The notes under the pieces were generated by a model that was not told where the DNA came from, did no database searches, and saw nothing but the letters and a program-made list of their open reading frames with translations. Positions 39,113-50,988 of a DNA stretch of 64,000 bases are shown here, piece after piece (position 1 is the first letter of the stretch; every line of letters begins with the position of its first letter). The DNA is from CAVQCJ01 sp963771835 (GTDB lineage Bacteria > Actinomycetota > Actinomycetes > Prado026): the NCBI GenBank assembly GCA_963771835.1, contig CAVYVA010000006.1, positions 36,781 to 100,780 on the forward strand, written 5' to 3'. The position numbers and the translations under genes are program-made.

Positions 39113-40003
39113 CTACCGCTGGACCGGACGCACCACGGCGACCGCGCAGCGGGCGTGGTGCAGGACGGCATGGCTGACCGAGCCGAGCAGCAGGGCCCGG
39201 AACCCGCCCCGTCCACGGGACCCGACGACGACGAGCTCGGCACCCGGGCTCGCCTCGGCCACGGCCTGGGCCGGCTCTCCGTGCACGAGCCGCTGGCGCA
39301 CCTCGACGTCGGGGTACTTCTCGCGCCAACCGGCGAGCGCCTCGGACAGCAGACGTAGCTCGGCCTGCTCGACCTCGTCCATGAAGCTGTTCTCCGGGGC
39401 CGGGCCCCTGGCCGGCAGCTCGAAGAACGGCGCCTCCCAGACGTGCATCGCGGTGAGCCCGACCCCGCGCAGCGACGCCTCCTCGAAGGCGAACCCGACC
39501 GCCTCCGACGACGGTGTCGACCCGTCCACAGCCACGACCACCCGGCCCGCCTCCGGACCCGGCGCCGCGTAGTCCAGCGAGCGGACCACGACGACCGGGC
39601 ACGGGGCGTAGGTCACGAGCTGCACGGCCACCGAGCCCACCAGCAGCTCGGTGAACCCCCCGAGACCACGGCTCCCGACCACGGCGAGCTCGGCACCGGC
39701 GAGCTCCTCGAGCAGGGCGGGGACCGTCGGGCCCTCGACGACCCGGCTCTCCAGCTCGACCCCCGGGACCTCGCGCCGCGACTCGTGCACGGCCGCCAGC
39801 AGCATCCGCTCCGCGGCCGCACGCCGGTCCGCGGAGAACCTCGCGTACGTCCCGAGCCCGGCCAGCGTCCCGGCGACCGGGTTCAGCGCATGCACGATGA
39901 GGACCGGAATCGCCCGGCTGCGCGCTTCTCGCAGCGCCCAAGTCAGCGCGACGCGGCTCGACTCGGAGCCGTCGTACCCGACGACGATCCTCTTGGTGGT
40001 CAT
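39113..40003 (-). CDS. Tandem universal stress protein (copy 1)
   Basis: 296 residues, two Usp domains. Each ends with the ATP-binding G-x2-G-x9-GS type motif: GSRGLGGFTELLVGSVAVQL and GSRGRGGFRALLLGSVSHAV. Start MTTKRIVVGYDGSESSRVAL with AGAAGGAG ribosome site. Family binds ATP and supports survival in hypoxia or stationary phase; in mycobacteria the USP Rv3134c is co-transcribed with devR-devS, and here it precedes devS. A DevR-type box lies 84 nt upstream. Confidence 0.92.
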   Translation of the reverse strand: MTTKRIVVGYDGSESSRVALTWALREARSRAIPVLIVHALNPVAGTLAGLGTYARFSADRRAAAERMLLAAVHESRREVPGVELESRVVEGPTVPALLEELAGAELAVVGSRGLGGFTELLVGSVAVQLVTYAPCPVVVVRSLDYAAPGPEAGRVVVAVDGSTPSSEAVGFAFEEASLRGVGLTAMHVWEAPFFELPARGPAPENSFMDEVEQAELRLLSEALAGWREKYPDVEVRQRLVHGEPAQAVAEASPGAELVVVGSRGRGGFRALLLGSVSHAVLHHARCAVAVVRPVQR

Positions 40004-40086
40004 GACGGCACTCCTTCTGCTCCGGGTCGGCCGACGCAATCCGGACGCCCTCCCTCCATGCTCGGCGCGGACGGCGACGACTCCCA

Positions 40087-40100
40087 GGGCCGAAGGTCCC
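40087..40100. promoter_or_regulatory. DevR/DosR-type box upstream of USP-devS
   Basis: GGGCCG-AA-GGTCCC; the right half is perfect, the left differs at two positions. It lies 84 nt before the USP ATG (40003), so the kinase gene devS is probably under DevR control. Confidence 0.7.
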
Positions 40101-40115
40101 CGCCGGCGCTGCCGG

Positions 40116-40432
40116 TCAGGCGAGCCGGTCCCCGGTCGGATGCCCGAGCGGGTCGACCACCCTGAGGGGGAGCACGCTGTGTTCGCACAGCGCCAGCCGG
40201 CTCATCAGGCGCACGGCCTCGCCCCGGCTGTGCAGCAGCTGTCGCTGCCGGTGGCCGTCGCCGTGGACCACGGCCCAGCCGGGCTCGGCCGGCTCGACGT
40301 CCGTCTCGCACCGCGGCACGAGTGCGGGGACCGGAACGATCCGCACGTTCGAGCCGGGTTCGCCGGCGCCTTCCTCGAAGCCCAGTGCGCCGGCCGGCAG
40401 GCCGTGCGCCTCGACCAGTGCGTCCACGTGGA

Positions 40433-40436
<4 letters not shown>
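40116..40436 (-). CDS. Small hypothetical protein coupled to the P-type ATPase
   Basis: 106 residues, GTG start overlapping the ATPase stop (TGA within GTGATCC), suggesting translational coupling. Starts MIHVDALVEAHGLPAGALGF; the rest is alpha/beta-like with several His (VVHGDGHRQRQLLHSRGEAV) and ends VDPLGHPTGDRLA. No membrane segment. No family recognised. Its position suggests a role linked to the transporter or the hypoxia response. Confidence 0.6.
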
Positions 40437-43227
<2,791 letters not shown>

Positions 43228-43231
<4 letters not shown>

Positions 43232-43725
43232 CCGCCGAGCGTGACGGGCCGGCCCTCGACCGCGGAGATGTCCTCAGCCGCCGTACCCAGCAGCAGGTCG
43301 GCCAGCCGTCGGAGCGCCCTGGCCGCGGCGATCTCGTCGCCGATCTCGGGCACGTCCGGGTCTGAGCTGCGGCGGTGCGCGGTGCCCCGCGCGTCGAGCT
43401 GGGTGGGGGCCTCGGTGCTCAGCACCGCGTGCGCGGTCGTCTCGCCCCCCGACTCGAACAGGTCCACCCTGACCTGCCAGGACCGGACGTGGCGCAGCGT
43501 GGGCCCCGCCTCGGCGCCCCCGGCGGTCGGCTGCTGCGGCTCGCCCTTGACCAGCTGGGCGTCCGGACCCGGGAAGACCAGGGCGCGGTGGCCGTCGCCC
43601 GACCACTCGACCAGGTAGGGCGGAGCGCCGTCCGGGTGGCTGACCTCGACGATGCGCCCGTCGCGCACCGGTCCGTCGAGCCTCGTCGACGCGATGACGA
43701 TCCTGTCTCCGACCGAAGCCTTCAT
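43228..43725 (-). CDS. DUF1918-DUF1876 (Rv1738-like) fusion protein
   Basis: 165 residues. N-terminal DUF1918 small barrel: MKASVGDRIVIASTRLDGPV, then PPYLVEWSGDGHRALVFPGP. C-terminal part matches DUF1876: HVRSWQVRVDLFESGGETTA, then VPEIGDEIAAARALRRLADL. M. tuberculosis Rv1738, a strongly DosR-induced DUF1876 protein (VPEIGDELSVARALSDLG), has a fold like ribosome hibernation factors. The fusion links this module to a nucleic-acid-binding-like barrel. It is first in an operon with the P-type ATPase; DevR-type boxes lie 92 and 132 nt upstream. Confidence 0.85.
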
Positions 43726-43816
43726 GGCTTGTCGCCTCCTTCGTACCGCGTTGACCGTCGTGGGCGGGCGTGCGATCCCCGGCACCCATCCCACGCCGGG
43801 GATCCGGCGGGCGCCA

Positions 43817-43830
43817 GGTACGAAGGTCCC
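43817..43830. promoter_or_regulatory. DevR/DosR-type half-perfect box, DUF1918/permease gap
   Basis: GGTACG-AA-GGTCCC; right half perfect, left half degenerate. 92 nt before the DUF1918-DUF1876 ATG (43725). Confidence 0.5.
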
Positions 43831-43856
43831 GAGCCCGCCCGCCGCGTGGATCCGGC

Positions 43857-43870
43857 GGGACCAACGACCC
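43857..43870. promoter_or_regulatory. DevR/DosR-type box upstream of amino-acid permease
   Basis: GGGACC-AA-CGACCC; left half perfect. 85 nt before the permease ATG (43956), in the same divergent gap as the previous box. Confidence 0.65.
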
Positions 43871-43955
43871 TGGCCGTACCGGGCCCTCGTCCAAGAACGT
43901 GGACACAGCCACGTCCCGGTCAGGTACCGGTGACGGCGGACAAAGGCGGAAGGCA

Positions 43956-45378
43956 ATGACCACTCTCATCAAGCCACCGGTGGCCGAGGCGACGACGAAG
44001 CCTCGTGCGATCCCGGTGGGCCTCGGACTTACCTCTGCGACCGCTCTCGTGGTCGGCAGCATCATCGGGACCGGTGTCTTCACCATGCCAGCCGTCATGG
44101 CGGGTGCGGGCACCGTCTCGATCGTGACCCTCGGCATCATCTCGGTGTGCGCCGTGCTCCTGGGGATGATGTTCGGACAGCTCACGAAGCGGATCCCGTC
44201 GAGCGACGGCGGCCTCTACGCATACGCCCGCCACGAGTTCGGCGACTTCGCCGGCTTCCTGACCGCGTGGTGCTACTGGATCACCTGCTGGGCGGGCAAC
44301 GCCGCGATCGTCGCGTCCTGGGTGCTCTACGTCGAGTCCCTGTTCGGGATCGAGAACCCCTCGACCGCGACGAACATGCTCATCGCCCTGACCGGCCTGT
44401 GGATCCCCGCCGTCGTCAACCTCGGCGGCATCCGCGGCATGGCCTGGTTCCAGAACGTGACGGTGGTGCTCAAGTACGTGCCGTTGCTCCTGGTCGGCGT
44501 TCTCGGCTGGTTCTTCATCAGCACGTCCAACTTCCCACCGTTCAACGCCTCCGGCGGCAGCCTCTGGGACGCGGTCTCGATCGCGGCCGGCGTCGCCCTG
44601 TTCTCGTTCATCGGGGTCGAGTGCGCCTCGATCGCCGCCGGACGGGTCCGGAACCCGCGCCGCAACGTCGGGCGCGCGTCGGTGCTCGGCACCGCAGCCA
44701 GTGCGTTCGTCTACATCGCGGTCACCGCGGCCGTCATGGGCCTGGTGCCGCACGACTCGCTGGTCAAGGACGGTGCGCCGTTCGTCGCCGCGTTCCAGAC
44801 GATGTTCGGCGTCGGCTGCATGGGTCGGCAAGGGAGTCGCCCTGGTGGCCGTGATCTCCGGCATCGGTGCGCTCAACGGCTGGACGATGGTGACGGCCGA
44901 GATGCCGTTCGCCGCCGCCAAGGACGGGCTGTTCCCGAAGGTGTTCGCCCAGGTCAACCGGCGGCAGGCGCCGTGGTTCGGCATCGTCGTCTCCACGATC
45001 GTCGCCTCGCTGCTCATGGCGTACAGCTACGCGGGCGGCACGCTCGGGCTGAAGGTCTTCACGTACCTCGTCTCGCTGTCCGTGGTGACCGTCGCGATCC
45101 CGTACTTCTTCTCCGCGGCGGCCCAGCTGGCGTTCCTGGTCTCGCGTCGTCGCACCGTGAACGGGGCGCGGCTCGCGCGTGACGTGGCGATCGCCGTGAC
45201 CAGCCTGCTGTTCTCGCTCTGGGTGACCGCGGCCTCCGGCTACCAGGCGGTCTACCAGGCCGTGCTCCTGCTGCTGATCGGGCTGCCCCTGTACGCGTTC
45301 ATGAAGGCCGCGCGCGAGCGGGAGGGACTGGTCCCGGAGCCGGTCGAGTACAAGGCCGACCTGTCGGTCTCGCGGTAG
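43956..45378 (+). CDS. APC-superfamily amino-acid permease/antiporter
   Basis: About 474 residues, 12 membrane helices. N-terminal ATALVVGSIIGTGVFTMPAV is the APC substrate-binding helix motif; FSFIGVECASIAAGRVRNPR in helix 6 is typical of arginine/ornithine- or glutamate/GABA-type antiporters. One frame change near 44820. Substrate unproven. With a DevR-type box upstream it may serve acid/energy balance (amino-acid exchange) in hypoxia. A hairpin follows at 45388-45425. Confidence 0.85.
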
Positions 45379-45387
45379 CTGACCGCG

Positions 45388-45425
45388 GCGCAGCCGGTCC
45401 ACACCTCGGAGTGGGCCGGCTGCGC
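45388..45425 (+). terminator. Hairpin terminator after permease
   Basis: 10-bp perfect arms GCGCAGCCGG (45388-45397) and CCGGCTGCGC (45416-45425) with an 18-nt loop, 9 nt past the permease stop. No T-run. Confidence 0.6.
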
Positions 45426-45487
45426 CTGCCTGGAGCACCGCTTGACCCCGCGACCGCCACCATGGTTACCTAACGACGTTCGGATAT

Positions 45488-45502
45488 CCTAACGTCTTTA
45501 GG
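45488..45502. promoter_or_regulatory. Palindrome at TetR start, likely autoregulatory operator
   Basis: CCTAA-CGTCT-TTAGG, 5-bp arms, with a second CCTAACG 19 nt upstream (45469). AT-rich for this genome and just before the TetR GTG (45510); the AGGAG ribosome site is part of the right arm. TetR-type regulators usually bind such sites to repress themselves. Confidence 0.55.
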
Positions 45503-45509
45503 AGAACGA

Positions 45510-46163
45510 GTGAGCGCGACGTTGTCTCCCCTGGCGCCCCCGGCTTCGGGCCGGGTGCAGGCACGTCGGGCCCGGACACGTCGGGCGGTTCTGGACTCAG
45601 CGTGGCGACTGGCGAGCGGATCCGGGCTGGACGCGCTGTCCCTTCGGGAGATCGCTGCGAACGTAGGCATGCGGGCACCGTCGCTGTACTCCTACTTCCC
45701 CAACAAGGCAGCGATCCTGGACGCCTTGTTCGTCGACGGCTACCGCGCTCTCGACGCCCGCATCGCCGAGGTCGCCGAGGCGCTGCCCGCGAAAGCATCA
45801 CCTCGACAGCGGCTGGCCCAGCTGCTGCGTGCCTGGGTCGGCTTCTGCCAGGCCGACCCGGCCAGGTACCAGCTGCTGTTCACCAGTGCCGTCCCGGGCT
45901 GGCAGCCGTCCGCCGACGCCTACGCGGCGAGCCTGGCCAGCTACGCGCTGCTGTGCGACTACCTCGCGCTCGCCGGCATCACCGAGCCGGACGACGTCGA
46001 CCTGTGCACGGCGCTGTCCGCCGGACTGATCGCGCAGCAGATGGCCAACGACCCGCATGGCGACCGGTGGCTGCGTCGGGTCGACGACGTCGTCGACATG
46101 TTCCTCCAGCACCAGAGCTCCCGCCGAAGGCGGGCCGCCCGACTCCCCGAGAGGGACTCATGA
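45510..46163 (+). CDS. TetR-family transcriptional regulator
   Basis: 217 residues, GTG start. N-terminal HTH: SLREIAANVGMRAPSLYSYF with PNKAAILDALF after it; the C-terminal ligand domain is TetR_C-like (WVGFCQADPARYQLLFTSAV). The TGA overlaps the ATG of the next gene, so both are one unit; the likely target is that gene and itself. Confidence 0.9.
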   Translation: MSATLSPLAPPASGRVQARRARTRRAVLDSAWRLASGSGLDALSLREIAANVGMRAPSLYSYFPNKAAILDALFVDGYRALDARIAEVAEALPAKASPRQRLAQLLRAWVGFCQADPARYQLLFTSAVPGWQPSADAYAASLASYALLCDYLALAGITEPDDVDLCTALSAGLIAQQMANDPHGDRWLRRVDDVVDMFLQHQSSRRRRAARLPERDS

Positions 46164-46951
46164 TCCAGCAGCCGCTCGACACCGCCGCCCTGACCCGGAT
46201 CGCAGCCGGTCCCGAGGCCGACGCGCTGGCCCGGGCTGTCTACTCGGCGCTGCTCGACGACCTCGCCGGGTTGACGGTCGACGACTGGTACCGACCGACC
46301 GAGTGCACCGGGTGGTCGGTGCACGACATGGTGGCCCACCTGGTCGGTGCTGCTCAGGGACACGCGTCGCTGCCCGTCTTCGTGCGCCAGTACGCCTGGG
46401 GCGTGCGACACCGCAAGGACTTCGGCGGAAGCAGCCTGGACGCGATGAACCAGCGTCAGATCGACGGGCTTCGCGAGCGCTCCGGCGACGAGCTCCTGCG
46501 GCTCTTCGTCGACCTCGCCCCGAAGGCGGTGGCCGGGCGGGCCCGACGTGCCCGCGTGCTCGGCTGGGCCCCGATCCACCTCGACGCGGCAGGGTCCTGG
46601 TACGAGGGGATGCCGACCACCACCACGATGGCGGAGCTGTGCGCGGTCGTGCTCACCCGCGACGTGTGGGCCCACCGGCTGGACATCGCGCGGGCCACCG
46701 GCACCGTCCCGTCGATGGAGGCCACCGTGGACGGCCGGATCGTGGCCGACATCGTGACCGACTGGGCGATGCGGCACGGCCGACCCTTCACCCTCACCCT
46801 GACCGGCGTCGCAGGCGGGGCGTTCCGGGCCGGCGACGCGGGCCCCGACCTGACGCTCGACGCGCTGGACTTCGCCCGCCTGATGGCCGGCCGGCACCCC
46901 GACGGCGAGATCCCCGACTCACCGCTGTGGACGACGAGAGTCCTGTTCTGA
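46160..46951 (+). CDS. Maleylpyruvate isomerase/DinB-fold protein
   Basis: 263 residues. N-terminal four-helix mycothiol-dependent maleylpyruvate isomerase domain: LTVDDWYRPTECTGWSVHDM, VAHLVGAAQGH with metal-binding-type His, then VVLTRDVWAHRLDIARATG. Members use mycothiol as cofactor, or have unknown substrates. Translationally coupled to the TetR gene, which probably senses its substrate. Confidence 0.85.
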   Translation: MIQQPLDTAALTRIAAGPEADALARAVYSALLDDLAGLTVDDWYRPTECTGWSVHDMVAHLVGAAQGHASLPVFVRQYAWGVRHRKDFGGSSLDAMNQRQIDGLRERSGDELLRLFVDLAPKAVAGRARRARVLGWAPIHLDAAGSWYEGMPTTTTMAELCAVVLTRDVWAHRLDIARATGTVPSMEATVDGRIVADIVTDWAMRHGRPFTLTLTGVAGGAFRAGDAGPDLTLDALDFARLMAGRHPDGEIPDSPLWTTRVLF

Positions 46952-47017
46952 CCGACGCCGGCTCAGGACGCCGACCCCGCGGTGTCCGCGAGCGCCGGCC
47001 CTTGGTAGAAACCAGTC

Positions 47018-47479
47018 GTGCAGCTGGTCATCGCGGCCGACGACCCTTGGTCTGACGACGTGCGTCCCCTGCTCGACCAGCATCTGCGGTTCGCCCACGA
47101 GGAGAGCCCGCCTGAGCACGTCCACGCGCTCCCGCCGGACCGGCTCACGCAGCCCGGGGTCACGTTCTTCAGCGCTCGACGGGACGGGACGGTCGTCGCA
47201 GTGGGGGCGCTGAAGGAGCTCGACGAGTCGCACGGCGAGGTGAAGTCGATGCACACGAGCGCGGCCTTCCGCGGCCAGGGTGTCGCGCGGGCGATGCTGA
47301 CCCACCTCCTGGAGGTCGCGGCGAGCCGTGGCTACCAGCGCGTGAGCCTGGAGACCGGGGGCACGGACGGCTTCGTGCCCGCCCGCACGCTGTACCGGTC
47401 GTTCGGTTTCGAACCGTGCGCGCCGTTCGGCGAGTACACGTCGAACGAGTTCAGCGTGTGCATGACGCTGGAGCTGTGA
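47018..47479 (+). CDS. GNAT-family N-acetyltransferase
   Basis: 153 residues, GTG start. Acetyl-CoA-binding motif A: VKSMHTSAAFRGQGVARAML (R-G-Q-G-V-A), then YQRVSLETGGTDGFVPARTL and LYRSFGFEPCAPFGEY, typical of small-molecule or peptide acetyltransferases. Convergent with the phosphoesterase. Substrate unknown. Confidence 0.88.
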   Translation: MQLVIAADDPWSDDVRPLLDQHLRFAHEESPPEHVHALPPDRLTQPGVTFFSARRDGTVVAVGALKELDESHGEVKSMHTSAAFRGQGVARAMLTHLLEVAASRGYQRVSLETGGTDGFVPARTLYRSFGFEPCAPFGEYTSNEFSVCMTLEL

Positions 47480-47490
47480 CGCCATCCGGG

Positions 47491-48591
47491 CTAGAGCCGG
47501 AACGCGGCCCTGATCGACGGTGCGCTGCTCGCCTGCCCGAGGTAGGGCAGCCCGAGGAGCTGCTCGGTGGCCTGCAGCAAGGAGTACTGGTTGGCTAGCG
47601 CCGTCCAGCGGGTCCCCGGGCGTACGTACGGGCTCAGCACCAGGAGGGCGATGTGACATCCCGGGTCGGTGGCGTTCGTCGCGCAGGCGCTGGTGTGGCG
47701 CGGCGTGCCCCCTTCGTCCCAGGTCAGGAAGACCACCGTCGAGCCGGAGCGGTAGGCGGCGCTGGCCAGGATCGCGCCGAGGTGCGTCCGCAGCCAGCTG
47801 TCGCCGGCGGCCACCGACGACGACGTCTCGTGCATGTCGTTGCGCACGTTCGGGACGATGAGCGAGAAGCTCGGCAGCGCCCCCAGGTTGAGGGCGGTGA
47901 GCGGCACGTCGTTCGTCGCGCAGTTGGTCACCGACACGTAGTACGGGGCCGCCGTGTGGTGCACCACGTAGGGCCCCGCGTTGTGGCGCACGCAGTTGCC
48001 GGGCATCGACTCCGCGTACACACGCCATGACCTGGTCTGCGTGAAGATCGACGGCCCGGAGACCGGGCAGAACGTCGGGCAGTCCGTCCGTGGGAGCTGC
48101 CCCATCGCTCGCCCGGAGGTCATCGCGATGTAGTTGGGCAGGCTCGGGTGGGACACGTTGTGGAAGTTCGTGGCTACGCCGCACTGCGACGCCAGCGAAG
48201 AGATGTACGGCGCTCCGATCACCTGCGAGTAGCTGCGGTTCTCCATCACGATCCAGATGACGTGGGAGATGTGCGCCGTCCCGGTCGCCATCGCGCCGCA
48301 GACCGAGCTCGCGACGGCCTTCGGTGTCGCAACGGCTGCGGACTTCGCCGGAGCGGGTCGCTGGTGCAGGTGCGGCTTGTGGGTGCGGTGGTGCCGGACC
48401 TGGGCGTGATGCACTCGAGCGGCCTTCTTGTGCGCCCTGTTCGCGGCATTCGCCGTCGCGCCGACACCGGCCGCCGCCAGCGCGCTCACCAGGACCAGGA
48501 CGGCCGCCGCCCCGAGCACCGGGTGCCGTCGGGCGCGGCCCGCGGCGCGGGTGGTACGGATGGTGCGGGTGGTGCGGTGAGCGTTCGTCAA
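47491..48591 (-). CDS. Exported phosphoesterase (phospholipase C/acid phosphatase family)
   Basis: About 366 residues from a TTG start at 48591 with AGGAGA before it; an ATG at 48666 would add 25 residues. Signal/anchor region ARRHPVLGAAAVLVLVSALA, then a His/Lys-rich linker. Catalytic family features: HVIWIVMENRSYSQVIGAPY, SHPSLPNYIAMTSG, and VVFLTWDEGG with PRHTSAC following, i.e. the metal-binding residues of the phosphoesterase family (alkaline-phosphatase-like fold). Acts outside the membrane, perhaps on phosphate esters or phospholipid headgroups. Confidence 0.82.
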   Translation of the reverse strand: MTNAHRTTRTIRTTRAAGRARRHPVLGAAAVLVLVSALAAAGVGATANAANRAHKKAARVHHAQVRHHRTHKPHLHQRPAPAKSAAVATPKAVASSVCGAMATGTAHISHVIWIVMENRSYSQVIGAPYISSLASQCGVATNFHNVSHPSLPNYIAMTSGRAMGQLPRTDCPTFCPVSGPSIFTQTRSWRVYAESMPGNCVRHNAGPYVVHHTAAPYYVSVTNCATNDVPLTALNLGALPSFSLIVPNVRNDMHETSSSVAAGDSWLRTHLGAILASAAYRSGSTVVFLTWDEGGTPRHTSACATNATDPGCHIALLVLSPYVRPGTRWTALANQYSLLQATEQLLGLPYLGQASSAPSIRAAFRL

Positions 48592-48755
48592 GGGGACTCT
48601 CCTGCCGCGATGCGAGAACGGGCGGCCGTCGAGCCCCCTCCACGGCCTACCTGGTGCCTGCTTCATAACCCTTCCCGGGTCAACGGAGGGCTAACCCGCG
48701 GTGAAGCCCCGGAGTCGCCACTGAACCGGACCGGTCCCGCGTGCGTTGTACGGGC

Positions 48756-49130
48756 ATGGCCCAACGACGATCGTTGGTGGCACTGGCACTGGCACTGGCA
48801 GCCCTCTCGATCACTGCGGGCTGCTCGTCCGCGACCTCCGGGCCCGGGTCCTCCGCCGCGTCCACGACGCAGCCAAGTGGGTCTTCGGGCCCGACCCTGG
48901 TCATCTCCGGGTTCGCGTTCTCCACGCTAACCGTCAAGCCCGGTGCGCTGGTCGCAGTGAGCAACCAGGACAACGTCGCCCACACCGTGAAGGTGAACGG
49001 CACGACCATCGACGTCACGGTGGGGGGCGGCGGCCATGCCACGTTCACGGCGCCCGCCAAGGCCGGCAGCTACCCGCTGACCTGCGACTTCCACCCCAGC
49101 ATGCACGGCACCCTCACCGTCGCCGCCTAG
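48756..49130 (+). CDS. Cupredoxin-domain lipoprotein
   Basis: 124 residues. Lipoprotein signal with lipobox ITAGC, then a Ser/Thr/Gly linker and one cupredoxin domain: VISGFAFSTLTVKPGALVAV, DNVAHTVKVNGTT with the first Cu-ligand His, and YPLTCDFHPSMHGTLTV with Cys, His and Met ligands. Likely a small blue-copper electron carrier on the outer membrane face. Its stop codon is in the stem of the hairpin at 49128. Confidence 0.85.
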   Translation: MAQRRSLVALALALAALSITAGCSSATSGPGSSAASTTQPSGSSGPTLVISGFAFSTLTVKPGALVAVSNQDNVAHTVKVNGTTIDVTVGGGGHATFTAPAKAGSYPLTCDFHPSMHGTLTVAA

Positions 49131-49159
49131 CCCCCAAACGCCGCGAGTCGTGGGGGCTA
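49128..49159. terminator. Bidirectional hairpin containing both stop codons
   Basis: TAGCCCCC (49128-49135) and GGGGGCTA (49152-49159), loop 16 nt. The TAG of the cupredoxin gene and the TAG of the convergent flavodoxin gene are the outer ends of the two arms. Confidence 0.65.
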
Positions 49160-49720
49160 CTCGGCTCCCTGACGACGGGACTCGCCGGCCGCGCGACCGA
49201 GCTCGGCCCTGGCCAGCGCCCCGCCCCACTGCTCGGCCCGGTCCGCCTCGCCGGGCTTGAGCCCGGACTCCTTGCCGATCACGAAACCGTGTGGCCCGTC
49301 GACGAGGCGGAACCCGGTGCGCCGCAGCCGCTGGGCGATGCCCTTGGCGGCACGGCCGGACAGGACCGCGGGCACGTCCGCACGGGTGTCGAACGCGGCG
49401 GCCGCTCCCGTCATCGCCGGCAGACCCTCGAACCACTCCCGCAGGCCGATCCCGTCCGCGCCGGGCTCGAGCGGTGCGCCCCTGCCGTACTTCGCCGGGT
49501 CGGACACCGCGGCCTGCCGCGTCTGCGGCCGGGACATCCCGTGCGCGTGCGTGGGACCGCCGACCACCACGAGGTCGGCGTCGGCCACCAGCACGACGTC
49601 GGCCTCGCCCACCCGGCGGACCTCCACCTTGTCCACCACGGTGCGCAGCCCGACCGCGATGCGCTCGGCGATCTCGCGGGTGCTCCCGAACATCGACTCA
49701 TAGACGACCAGTGCGTGCAT
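49157..49720 (-). CDS. Flavodoxin-domain protein
   Basis: 187 residues. FMN phosphate loop: ALVVYESMFGSTREIAERIA; second loop VVVGGPTHAHGMSRP. Longer than classical flavodoxins, with C-terminal TRADVPAVLSGRAAKGIAQR and RLVDGPHGFVIGKESGLKPG. A low-potential electron carrier or protoporphyrinogen oxidase-like protein; could serve the pyruvate oxidoreductase at 59448, by inference. Lies 52 nt after the alcohol dehydrogenase and is probably co-transcribed. Confidence 0.85.
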   Translation of the reverse strand: MHALVVYESMFGSTREIAERIAVGLRTVVDKVEVRRVGEADVVLVADADLVVVGGPTHAHGMSRPQTRQAAVSDPAKYGRGAPLEPGADGIGLREWFEGLPAMTGAAAAFDTRADVPAVLSGRAAKGIAQRLRRTGFRLVDGPHGFVIGKESGLKPGEADRAEQWGGALARAELGRAAGESRRQGAE

Positions 49721-49772
49721 GGCCGCACCTCCTTCTTGGCTCAGATCCTTGGTGGGTCAGGGCTGCCTCGAC

Positions 49773-50783
49773 TCAGAGCTGGAAGACCACGCGGGCCGGG
49801 ATGTCGCCGGCGAGGACCTCATCCATGGACTGGTTCACCTCGTCCAGCTTGCGGTCGACGGCGACCACCCGCGTGCGTCCGGATGCGTGCAGCGCGAACA
49901 CGTCGCGCAGGTCGTTACGGGTCCCCACGATCGACCCGATGATCGACTTCCCGTTCAGCACGGTGTCGAAGATCGGGACGCTCATGGTCCCGTCGGCCGG
50001 CAGCGCGACGCACACCAGCCGGCCGCCGCGCCGCAGGGACGCGTAGGCCTGCTCGAACGACTTCGCGGACGCGGCCAGCGCGACCGCGACGTCCGCGCCG
50101 CCGAGGCGGCGGATCGCTTCGACCGGGTCGTGCAGCCTCGCGTTGACGACATGGTCGGCGCCGAGCTCGGTGGCCATGCCCAGCTTGACGTCCTCGACGT
50201 CCACGCCGATGACGAACGCGCCGGCGATCCTCGCGTACTGCACGGCCAGGTGGCCGAGCCCGCCGACCCCGAAGACGGCGACCGTCTCGGCGGGAGCGAC
50301 CCGCGCGACCTTGATCGCCTTGTACGTCGTCACGCCGGCGCAGGTCAGCGGCGCGGCGTCCCGGGACGGGATGACGTCGGGGACCGGGGTCGCGAAGGCG
50401 GCGGGGAGCACGGCGTACTCGGCGAAGGCACCGTTGACCGAGTAGCCGGAGTTGTGCTGGCTCTCGCACAGCGTCTCCCACCCGCCGATGCAGTACCGGC
50501 AGTGCCCGCAGGCCGAGCCGAGCCACGCGATGGCCACCCGGTCGCCGATCGCCCGCTCGGTCACCGCGGACCCGATCCGCTCGATGTGCCCGATGCCCTC
50601 GTGCCCCGGGATGAACGGCAGCGTTGGCCGTACCGGCCAGTCGCCGTGCGCCGCATGGATGTCGGTGTGGCACAGACCGCTCGCCTCGATCCGAACGAGG
50701 ACCTCGTCCGGGCCCGGCTCCGGGGTCGGTACGTCGGTGACCTGCAGCGGGGAGTGGAAGTCGGTGACGACGGCAGCCTTCAT
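49773..50783 (-). CDS. Zn-dependent alcohol dehydrogenase (AdhP-type)
   Basis: 336 residues. Catalytic Zn site: SGLCHTDIHAAHGDWP (Cys, His) and GHEGIGHI; structural Zn: CGHCRYCIGGWETLC; NAD-binding VFGVGGLGHLAVQYARIAGA. Reduces aldehydes or oxidises short primary alcohols with NAD(H), balancing redox under low oxygen. A DevR-type box lies 82 nt upstream. Start MKAAVVTDFHSPLQV at 50783 with GAGAGGAG ribosome site. Confidence 0.92.
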   Translation of the reverse strand: MKAAVVTDFHSPLQVTDVPTPEPGPDEVLVRIEASGLCHTDIHAAHGDWPVRPTLPFIPGHEGIGHIERIGSAVTERAIGDRVAIAWLGSACGHCRYCIGGWETLCESQHNSGYSVNGAFAEYAVLPAAFATPVPDVIPSRDAAPLTCAGVTTYKAIKVARVAPAETVAVFGVGGLGHLAVQYARIAGAFVIGVDVEDVKLGMATELGADHVVNARLHDPVEAIRRLGGADVAVALAASAKSFEQAYASLRRGGRLVCVALPADGTMSVPIFDTVLNGKSIIGSIVGTRNDLRDVFALHASGRTRVVAVDRKLDEVNQSMDEVLAGDIPARVVFQL

Positions 50784-50865
50784 GGCCGGCTCCTCTCGGT
50801 GTCGGAGCGGCCGGGGTCGCCGCTCGGTTCCCATCGACTCTGGTCCGCCCGAGCCCTCGCCCCTA

Positions 50866-50879
50866 GGGCCGTAGGTCCC
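50866..50879. promoter_or_regulatory. DevR/DosR-type box between adh and membrane protein gene
   Basis: GGGCCG-TA-GGTCCC. 82 nt before the alcohol dehydrogenase ATG (50783) and 109 nt before the divergent membrane protein ATG (50989). The same left-half variant as at 40087. Confidence 0.7.
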
Positions 50880-50988
50880 GATCGGACGGGTCGATCGCCC
50901 CTGCGCGGACATGGGTCCACTGGAGCAGGCTCGAGGTGTCGCCGCGCCGATCGGGCGCGGCCCGCGACCGATCGGGGGTCAGCCGGCC

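Noticed and set aside
48729..48745. GGACCGGTCC palindrome before the cupredoxin gene as a DevR box
   Set aside because: It lacks the 2-nt A/T centre and 14-bp layout of the other boxes.
49741..49760. GATCCTTGGTGGGTC between adh and flavodoxin as a DevR box
   Set aside because: Half-sites do not fit the consensus, and the two genes look co-transcribed.
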